In this document: piece after piece, positions 56,698-64,000 of the stretch | Numbering within the stretch: position 1 is the first letter of the stretch | Layout: every line of letters starts with the position of its first letter | Origin: Marsupella aquatica | Taxonomy: Eukaryota; Marchantiophyta | DNA length: 64,000 nucleotides | Direction of reading: 5' to 3' | NCBI GenBank assembly: GCA_973895155.1 | Contig: OZ316899.1 | Coordinates: 8,122,001 to 8,186,000, forward strand | Position numbers and translations under genes: made by a program | Notes under the pieces: generated by a model | What the model saw: only the letters and a program-made list of their open reading frames with translations | Database searches by the model: none | What the model was told of the DNA's origin: nothing

Positions 56698-58524
56698 CTA
56701 CATAGTCTCCGGTTTGGCCCTAACATTAATAATATCCACACAATGACTAAAGCTATTGGTAGGTAAAACTTTGGTAAGCATGTCTGCCGCAATCTCCTCT
56801 AAAGCAACCTTCTCCAGAAACATTTGCTTTGTCTCAATCACCTCACGGATGAAGTGACAGCGAATATCAATGTGCTTTGTCCTAGCATAGAACACAAGGT
56901 TCTTAGCCAGATGCAAAGCACTTTGACTGTCACACAATAGCACTAAATCACTCACCAATCTCCATAGCCAGATCAGCTCCTTGGTTGCCTCACAAGCAAC
57001 CATGTACTTAGCCTCAGTAGTAGACAACGCAACACATGATTGAGTTGTCGACTTCCAGCTGATACAACCTCCACCTAGCATAAACACATAGCCTGTAGTA
57101 GACTTTCTATTATCCAAGTTACCAGCATAATCTGAATCTACAAAACCTTCCAACTCTAATGTAGAGTTTGCTTTACCGTCAAATAAAATCCCACAATCTA
57201 AGGTACCTTTCAGATATCGCAGAACCCACTTCACTGCTTTCCAGTGAAGTTTACTAGGGTTTGCCATAAATTTTCTCAAAATGCTAACAGCGTGGGCAAT
57301 GTCAGGTCTAGTGCATGTCATTGTATACATCAAACTACCCACAACACTATCATAGGGAACGTGTTTCATCGCCAGTCTATCACTCTCACTAGAATGGTAA
57401 TCATTCTTTGAGAGTTTAAAGTGGGAACCAATGGAGTACCAACTGGTTTTGCATTCTCCATCCCATACTTGGCAAGTACCTTCTCCAAATCTGCCTCTGA
57501 GACAACCATAATTGCCTCTGCTCCCGATCACAATGAATCTCCATCCCTAGGATCTTCTTGGCCTGACCCAAGTCCTTCATTGAAAACTTCTTACTCAACA
57601 TTGCTTTCCAATGGGCAACAACCGACTTATTCTCAGCCAGGATCAGCATGTCATCCAGGCATGTATAGAGCCAACACAATGTAACCAATGCGTGAGTAAT
57701 TCTCCACCTCCTTCATGTAAATACAACAGTCATGTTCACTCCGCGTGAACCCTTGAGACAACATGAAGGAATCAAAACGCTTATTCCATTGTCTGGGACT
57801 CTGCTTCAATCCGTATAACGAGCGCAAGAGCTGACACACCAAGTGTTTAGTCTTCTTGTCAATAAAACCTGGAGGCTCAGCCATATAAATCTCCACATCA
57901 AGCAATCCATGCAGGAAAGCAGTAATTACATCCATTTGATCTAATTCTAGATCATAGAATGTCACGATCGCAAGTAAAACATGGATAGTAGCAAGTTTGA
58001 CAACCGGTGAGAATATCACAGTGTAGTCCAAGCCCTCCTTCTGGGTGTACCCTTTGGCCACAAGGCATGCCTTGTAAGTGCCATCTTGCTTCTTCTTGTA
58101 CAACCATCTACACGAAACCAGTGTTTTCCGCGAGGCATGTCAGTTAAGCGCCAAGTTGAATTATTCTTCAAAGAATTCATCTCCTTCAACATCGCCTCCA
58201 TCCACTTATCCTTTTTTGGAGAGGCCATAGCTTCTTCATAGCTAGAGGGGTCTCCATCTTCAGTGAGCAATATAACACCAGGATCATCGTCATGTTCAAC
58301 TACGTGAACACAAGGATCTGCAAATGCAAATCTATCAAGGGGTTGGTCAAAATTGGCCTTGGTGGAGCGCCTTGGTTGAGGAACTGCACCTCTACCAAAG
58401 GGACCAGCAGCTTCCTCATCACCACCAAGCTCCACCGTAGTGGGTTCCTCCACCTGCTCCTCCTGAATATCCCGGGGTCTTGACAACCATTCTTCATCAA
58501 AAACAACATTTCTGCTCACAACTG
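56698..58524 (-). pseudogene. Copia-3 Pol, RT and RNase H
   Basis: Coding starts abruptly at SVVSRNVVFDEEW next to element B. Next come the RT motifs WMEAMLKEMNSL, KACLVAKGYTQKEGLDY, DQMDVITAFLHGLLD and LLRSLYGLKQSPRQW. The catalytic YVDD reads CLDDMLIL in a shifted frame near 57655. RNase H has YLKGTLDCGILF, GFVDSDYAGNLDNRKSTTGY, STTEAKYM and ADMLTKVLP, ending at 56698. There are frameshifts near 58100, 57670 and 57530. Inactive. Confidence 0.9.
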
Positions 58525-58615
58525 AGGTGTTTACAAAAGGCAGGAAAACAGGAAATAGGTATTCATAACAGAAACTGGTAACAGGCAAAAATACTGGTAA
58601 CAGGAAAATTCTAGT
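58525..58615 (+). repeat. Terminal repeat region of element B
   Basis: AGGTGTTTACAAAAGG is followed by AACAGGAAAT, AACAGAAACTGGTAACAGG and a second CTGGTAACAGG. It is nearly identical to the inward-read right end of the MITE. The repeated GTAACAGG could be a transposase-binding motif. Confidence 0.8.
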
Positions 58616-58641
58616 CTCAAACTTTTGAAATTTTTTTCGGG

Positions 58642-59210
58642 TAGCACCCGGCGCTGGTAAAAATATCGCCAAAGGTGAGGTTTTTTTAAAAGACAAACAG
58701 GAGTAAATATAAGAAACTCATAGCGGTAGGAACTCTCCACGATTATTGCTAGCGCCCGGCACTGTGAAGAGTCTATAATTTGTACCAATGCACTCTCGGA
58801 GGATATTTAATGAAGGGGGTTATGAAATGTTCGATCTCGGAATGCTATTTAAGTCAATTATAATTAACCAAAACCTTTCAGTAGCGCCTGGAGCTACTAC
58901 AGTAATCCCAATTGACAACCATCGTCTATTCCAGCCTCCTCCCGATCAGGGTCTTTCCAGAAGACATCTAGCTGCAAAGATCCACGATTGTTCCCGCCAG
59001 TTCACCTAATACAACAAAATCAGACGGAAAACAAAACATTTATGCAACCACAGCCCGGAAAGAATCCACACCCAAGAACCTTTAGAAAATTGGGAAGCGC
59101 CCGGCGCTAGCCAATATTGCACCTGAGCACACGTCTTCACAACTCAAACTTCAAGAATCTGAAATAAAAATATAATAAAGACAGTATGTTTGAGGAGCGC
59201 CTGGCGCTAG
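58642..59210. repeat. Five element B palindromes downstream of the methylase-like gene
   Basis: Sites at 58642-58656, 58748-58764, 58881-58897, 59094-59111 and 59195-59210 have variants of TAGCGCC-N-GGCGCTA. The 780 bp between the terminal repeat and the gene end hold no other feature. Confidence 0.85.
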
Positions 59211-60340
59211 TAAAAGTTGAAAGGGCTTAAAATCAGCCAATTCATCGAAATGCTTACATATTGAAACATTAAACGACGTATTCTAAGAAAACCCCATTGC
59301 TACCTATAAACTACAAGATGTTTCTGATGCGGAGCTTTCAGATCTGTCCGTGGACTCGGCTTCGTCATCAATGTACTTGCTTCGGGAAACATCATCTATA
59401 TAAGGGTTCCTCATGAACTTCCTGTCTGCTCCCCTCTGAAGACGTAGACCTTTTGTTTCCCAACAAAGCGTTCTAATTTTGTCAACCCTCCTAGCGGCAT
59501 TTTCAGCGTATGAGGGCAAAACAAATGGCTTCTCAGGAGTGACAATTACATTCCTAGCTAGTCTCCTCCGGAGTTGGAAACGCTTCCTCAGATTCCATTC
59601 TGACCTGATCCAGTAGAACGGATCAAAATATAAGTTTAGGAGATAAGAGAGCAAGAACCCAGAATTGTCAACAACACTTGAAAGGATAAAGAAGCTTATT
59701 GGAAGAACATTACTTGTCTGAGTCTTCGCTCTTCTCCAAAGAATCTTCCTCCTGGGTTTTCTCTGTGTCATCTCCGACGTCTCCAGAGGTACCTTCCTCT
59801 TCGTCAGAATCAAAATTGAGAACAGATCGGAGCCTATCTTTCTTTTTGCGACCACTTAAATTGGTCACGGGAGGAGGCAATATCGGAACATGCTTGGGAT
59901 CAAGAAGTTCTAAGAAAACCCTTGATGTGGTCTCAACAAACTCACGCCTATTTTCCAACCCAATCACGAAACGACCAGAAAAATCACCAGCAATGAATGT
60001 GCTTCCTGAACCTACAGTCCAGTCAAGGACAATATCTCCAGGAAGAGTAAAAAGCTCTATCACCGATTGCATAAAACCAACCAAAAGACAGGGGTTCCCA
60101 GCAAAATCCAACTCCAGGAAATGATCTGTCTTCAAGGTTGGAAGCCCAATCAAGTTAGAGATCGAAGGATCTTCACTTATTGATAGAGGCTTAAACCTTG
60201 GATCCTTTGGTACCTTTCCTTTTGAAGAAGTCCGACAAAATATGTCTAGCCTAAGGGTAAATACCTGCACGCATCGCACACGTTTGGCTCAAATTATCAA
60301 CCGACAGGCAATGATTCGAGAACAACAGCAAAGACTAAAT

Positions 60341-60355
60341 TAGCGTCGGGCGCTA
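60341..60355. repeat. Element B palindrome in intron 3 of the methylase-like gene
   Basis: TAGCGTCGGGCGCTA lies between the donor CAG|GTACAG (60385/60384) and the acceptor GTGCAG (60265). Confidence 0.85.
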
Positions 60356-61128
60356 ACAATAAATAAGAGATGCAATGATCTGTACCTGAATATCGGTCTT
60401 TGCTCTGTACATGGGCATAGACATGACGACATTGTGAGAATTGACACAATGGAACTTTTTGGACTGCTGGCATGCTGAAATGACTTGCGAGACCTGGTCA
60501 TGGTCATCAAAATACAAGATCGCAAGCATGCCATCATCAGAAAGGAAAGGGTCCATCGCTTTGAAGAAAGAATTGGGAACTGTGTGGTCTGGTACATTCC
60601 ACTTTGGAACCCGACGGTCCATGAGCGTAGGTTTAAGTCCAGTAGGAAGATAGATGAATCCTGCATTGACACCAAACAATCTTTCTTTTCCTCCTCTGAT
60701 TACTCCCTTTTCTCGGGAACCCGACTTGATTAAGTCCTTTCCCCATTTCTCTGCATCAGTCACCCAATCTGGTTTCGCTGCTTTGTTGAAAGCAGTATCA
60801 ATAAATTCTTGGATACTTGTTTCCACCATGCAATGCCTAGAAGATTTGCTCTTGAAGGTTCCCACATCTCTCTGAACACCAGTTCCAGCGGCATCATCTC
60901 TGGAAGATTCTCCTGCTTGAATTGCCCTTTTCTTTTTCTTCTTTGTACTGGTTGCATCAAGAGGGACAATCTCTTTCGCTTTGTCAATTGGAGTTACTGG
61001 GTCTGATTGGGCACCGGTATTGGCTTCGGAAGGCTCCGGAGTGGCATCTACTATGGTTTCATCGGTTGCAGCGTCAGACTTTCTCCCACCTAAAGGAAAA
61101 ACAACAGAATTTATTCAATGTTGAATAA

Positions 61129-61202
61129 TAGCGCCAGGCGCTATCCAAACCAATTGAAAAAACAAACCAATAGACATAGTCATATAGCAGCGCCTGGCGC
61201 TA
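61129..61202. repeat. Two element B palindromes in intron 2 of the methylase-like gene
   Basis: TAGCGCCAGGCGCTA (61129-61143, perfect with an odd centre) and CAGCGCCTGGCGCTA (61188-61202), 45 bp apart. Both are right of the acceptor at 61092. Confidence 0.85.
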
Positions 61203-62596
61203 ACCAAAATGTGAAGCTACAAGCTGAATGACAACTTATGTTTTTTGGCGGATTGCGTTGAGGTACTCGGTGCCGCAGCTTTGGTTTTTGCTTTGGCTCT
61301 GGGTTTGCGACTTCGATCAACATGAACAACCGTAGTTTCGCACACCGATTGCAATTCTGCCGCCGACTTGCTCACATCACCTTCAATTCCCTGCTTCATG
61401 TCGGACACAAACTTGGGAGGGACATGAGACTTTGAAAGCTTATGAAATGCGTCTTTCTCAATGTCTCCGAATGGAGAGTCCCATCTATCGGTATCCAAAT
61501 ACCAAGGACAATGAATTCTCTCCCATTCTGACAGTTTCCTTGGTGGAAGACACCCTTCAGCGGGATACATTGAATACACGTCGGCCAGTATGTCTCCTTC
61601 GGGAACAACGATCCACTTTTGGAAAGCAGCAGGGTATGCCCAAAAGTAATCTGGCTTCACAATCTCCATATGCATGAAGAAACGGTACAGGTATCGTTTG
61701 GCCCTCTTCTGATTCTTGAGGGTGTAGTTAGCCTTGTCGGGATACTTGGAAGGCCACATTTTATTAAAAAACTTGCCTTTCACAGCGTCCCCAAATTTCT
61801 TGAAGTCATTTGAGACTATTTCAATAAGCGATTCAATCGACTCACACTCCCACTCCTGCAACCGATTGGCGGGTACTATATCACTGACTTGGCATAGGGA
61901 GGTTTGCAGCAAACCAATGACGATTCCCTCCACAGTGTTCCAAGTTTGCCAGGTATGGCACCATTGCTTCACTGGATCGTCATTAACGCTCTGTGGATGG
62001 AAGAATGGTTTCCTCAACTCCGGTGTACAATGGGCAACCAGAAGGGTACTCCTCAGCTTGGGGTCGAGGGCAGAGACAACGGTAAACAATCTTGCTCGAT
62101 CCATTGTACAGACAACTGCATCCGGCTTCTTCTCTCTCTTATTCTTCTCTGTGAGGGGGTACATCTCAGCACATGTCCGCATGAAATCCTCAAAAGCGGG
62201 GCTTAATAGAGGAGTGATTTTTGACACCTTTATCGCCCAATCCTTTGTTGCCTCCTTCATCATCGCTGCATGTCATTTTGAAATCTCTCCTGGAGACCAA
62301 GGTGTACCCTGAGCGGCAGCATGTTCCAGATCCATCTTAAACTGTCGAGAATAAGACTTGATCTTATTCTCACACAAGATGTACAAAAGTGCTTCTTGAG
62401 GCATTTTTTTTGTATACCACGATCCCTTCCGTGTTTTCTGCATGATCTGCCCAAACTTCTTGAAGTTTGCAGCGTCAATGATAGACTTGTAGTAATCGAG
62501 TTCATTCGAGAGAATTTGGTTGATACGGTCTGCATCAAGTATCCAAGAGGGTTCGACCACTGCCTGCCCAAGCCTGAAAATGAGAGAGGGAGTCAG

Positions 62597-62611
62597 TAGC
62601 GCCCGATGCTA
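62597..62611. repeat. Element B palindrome in intron 1 of the methylase-like gene
   Basis: TAGCGCCCGATGCTA lies between the acceptor TTTTCAG (62574) and the donor GTAAGTG (62665). Confidence 0.8.
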
Positions 62612-63716
62612 GTGAAACACTATGATCATAGATTAGATTAGAAATATATTGGAAGAGACACTTACTAGTTAACAGTGTGCATCGCCGCCTCAATCTCGAT
62701 CAAGGACCCCTTTTCTCCCTTGAATATTGTGCACTGGACGCGAGGATGGTATTTCACATCATCCGAATTCTCCTTCGTGACGATGGACCATGCGTAGAGT
62801 CGATGGTTTCCATCAAACACAAAAAACTTCTTATCCTGCAGGACGGAGAAGTCAGGGTTGGCAGCACATTTCGCCTCAAACTTTTTGTCTCTGCGACCCA
62901 AATTGCATCCCAGGAAGCACGAATCTCTGGCGTGCAGATCTGGACTTCTCCATTGGAATCTGTTGGTTGGACGTAAAACAACATGCCAATCTTAGAATTG
63001 TATCCTGTGCTCTGAAAGGAGTCTTTTAGCTTCTCTATCGAAGGACTTCCCTTCTGTAATGTCCGCACTACTTCCATATGAAGTAGTCGGCACATTGGAA
63101 TCCTTGGCAGATCCTTGTCATGTCCTTGAAAATCTTTTCCAAACGACATAATGTGTTTGGAGATCACATCATAAACAGTCAGCGACGTCTCTTCAAAGTC
63201 CTCCATAGCAAATGAATCAGAATCATCCATCTTCCCTCTCTTGCTATTTGGGAACAATACAGCGGGTTGTGCTGCAGGATCTCGCGAAGCAGTGGATCGA
63301 GTCACTCGACGACTATACACAGATCCTGAAAATGAGCACTCAGATGTTTGCGAGGGAACGACCTCTCTGTGCCCGTTTCCACTAAAGCATTGAGAGGAGG
63401 ATAAGGCAGGGTCCATTGCTCGCACAAGGGCGAAGGAAGTACTAATGACCACCACGAACGGCAAAAACCCGTCAAACAGCTTCGATCGTACTATACTTAA
63501 CATGGGAAATAAGAAGAATCTAGAGCATAGAGCATGACATATACGCTAAGGAAACTGAACCACTGGCCTGGATCTATGACACATGTCGTTATCTTATTTG
63601 ACAACACCAAAGGGGATCGATGTATTCAGGGTCACGCAACCTATAGTTACCGTTGAATATGACCGTTGAAAGGAAAACCTGAGAATATATCGAATTCATT
63701 TTTACTCACCAAATAG

Positions 63717-63982
63717 TAGCGCCCGACGCTAGTAATTTCCAAGGGCTAAAATCTTCAATTTTTATGTCAGTTGGGAATTCAATATAGAGCCATAAGAGGC
63801 GTTAATACGCCATTACTTTCCCCAAAATCCGGTTTTCTCATATTTCTGATACAAAAGAAAACTAGCGCCCGGCGCTAGCAAAAAACAAAGCTTTTTCAGC
63901 CTTTTGAAGGCCCCTACTTCTATTTTTACCATTGTATACATTCATAATATGAATGATATCAATATTAGCGCCTGGCGCTAAT
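63717..63982. repeat. Three element B palindromes upstream of the methylase-like gene
   Basis: 63717-63731 (TAGCGCCCGACGCTA), 63862-63878 (CTAGCGCCCGGCGCTAG, perfect) and 63964-63982 (ATTAGCGCCTGGCGCTAAT). They lie 300-570 bp upstream of the ATG in otherwise featureless DNA that runs to the window edge. Confidence 0.85.
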
Positions 63983-64000
63983 CATCCAGAGTCTCCTTTA

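Larger units (their letters stand above)
56282..58524 (-). mobile_element. Copia-3, Ty1/copia 3' half, cut by element B
   Basis: Minus-strand RT and RNase H coding sequence is followed by a 3' LTR (TGTTAACAATTGACTCGAG from 56630 leftward). The 5' half is missing because element B starts at 58525, inside the polyprotein. It should resume beyond the right end of element B, outside the window. It belongs to a different lineage from copia-1/2 (Tnt1/Tork-like RT and RNase H motifs). Confidence 0.85.
59304..63416 (-). pseudogene. Element B ParB-like/DNA-methylase-like protein, five exons, lightly broken
   Basis: Exons on the minus strand are 63416-62666, 62573 to about 61230, 61091-60385, 60264-59714 and 59604-59304, with GT-AG introns (weak donor for intron 2). 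From Met at 63416, residues 104-176 give the first ParB-like half (MEVVRTLQKG...IEKLKDSFQSTGY). DGNHRLYAW (62814) gives the second half. A long unknown domain has RAKRYLYRFF and CPWYLDTDRW. KKKKKRAI is NLS-like. The methylase-like domain has LPTG at 60649-60638 instead of DPPY, LSDDGMLAILYF and DWTVGSGST at 60024, the glycine motif of AdoMet enzymes. An acidic stretch and a basic last exon follow. Lesions: a frameshift near 62890, a TA|G stop at the first splice junction and TGA at 62273-62275. About 1050 residues; I cannot assign a named family. Confidence 0.75.
58525..64000 (-). mobile_element. Element B: Mutator-like element, one end plus methylase-like gene (continues past window)
   Basis: It begins AGGTGTTTACAAAAGG at 58525, interrupting copia-3, and matches the MITE terminus. 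The terminal motifs AGGAAACAGG and GTAACAGG are shared with element A. It carries a five-exon ParB/methylase-like gene on the minus strand (63416-59304) and 12 palindromes of the CTAGCGCC-N-GGCGCTAG type. By analogy with element A, a divergent transposase gene on the plus strand is expected right of 64000. The predicted target duplication is TCACAACTG (58516-58524), which should recur at the far end. Confidence 0.82.

Noticed and set aside
62800-62905. Both methylase-like genes change frame just before DGNHRLY, suggesting programmed ribosomal frameshifting.
   Set aside because: Element A needs a +1 shift and element B a -1 shift, at different bases and with no common slippery site. Independent indels are simpler.

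Overview
The window looks like nuclear DNA of a land plant with a large, transposon-rich genome. The evidence is plant-type Ty3/gypsy and Ty1/copia retrotransposons, an L1-type LINE with plant DUF4283/CCHC and zf-RVT domains, a plant-style Helitron end, and GT-AG introns. I cannot name the species; a seed-free plant is a guess. I found no rRNA, tRNA, CRISPR array or intact host gene. Nearly all coding sequence belongs to transposable elements and carries stops or frameshifts. Coordinates for broken genes join the recognisable pieces.

Layout: (1) 1-4722 is the 3' end of a Ty3/gypsy element with a 3.2-kb LTR. (2) 4723-14575 holds two oppositely oriented copies of an unrecognised repeat family X: a long basic/Pro-rich ORF plus an antisense coiled-coil ORF. 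(3) 15.5-50.8 kb is a nested stack. Outermost is the transposase gene of a Mutator-like element (element C, 17161-18949 resuming at 47119-49465). It is split by copia-1 (18950-47113, 5-bp target duplication GTTCT). The 3' LTR of copia-1 is split by a 22-kb Mutator-like element (element A, 25073-47078, 9-bp duplication TGAATGATT). Element A itself contains copia-2 (29058-34460, duplication CTTTG) and a LINE (35602-42267, 18-bp duplication). (4) 50.8-58.5 kb has a 5'-truncated Helitron, a second LINE carrying a 303-bp MITE, and the 3' half of copia-3. (5) 58525 to the right edge is one end of a third Mutator-like element (element B).

The most interesting biology is in elements A, B and C. A and B each carry a multi-exon gene for a roughly 1000-residue protein that joins a ParB/DGQHR-like domain to a beta-class DNA methyltransferase-like domain. 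The glycine-rich AdoMet motif is kept, but LPTG stands where the catalytic DPPY would be expected. In A this gene is divergent from a transposase gene with a GCM/WRKY-like zinc region, DDE residues and a SWIM zinc finger. Each element is also studded, only outside exons, with its own short palindrome: GCTAGCGA-NN-TCGCTAGC in A (about 10 sites), CTAGCGCC-N-GGCGCTAG in B (12 sites), and TTGGAGAGSCTCTCCAA in C (about 60 sites in three arrays, one filling an intron). My inference is a transposon-encoded DNA-binding/methylase-like module that recognises self-specific sites, comparable in logic to the VANC anti-silencing factors of Arabidopsis VANDAL elements. That analogy is untested.
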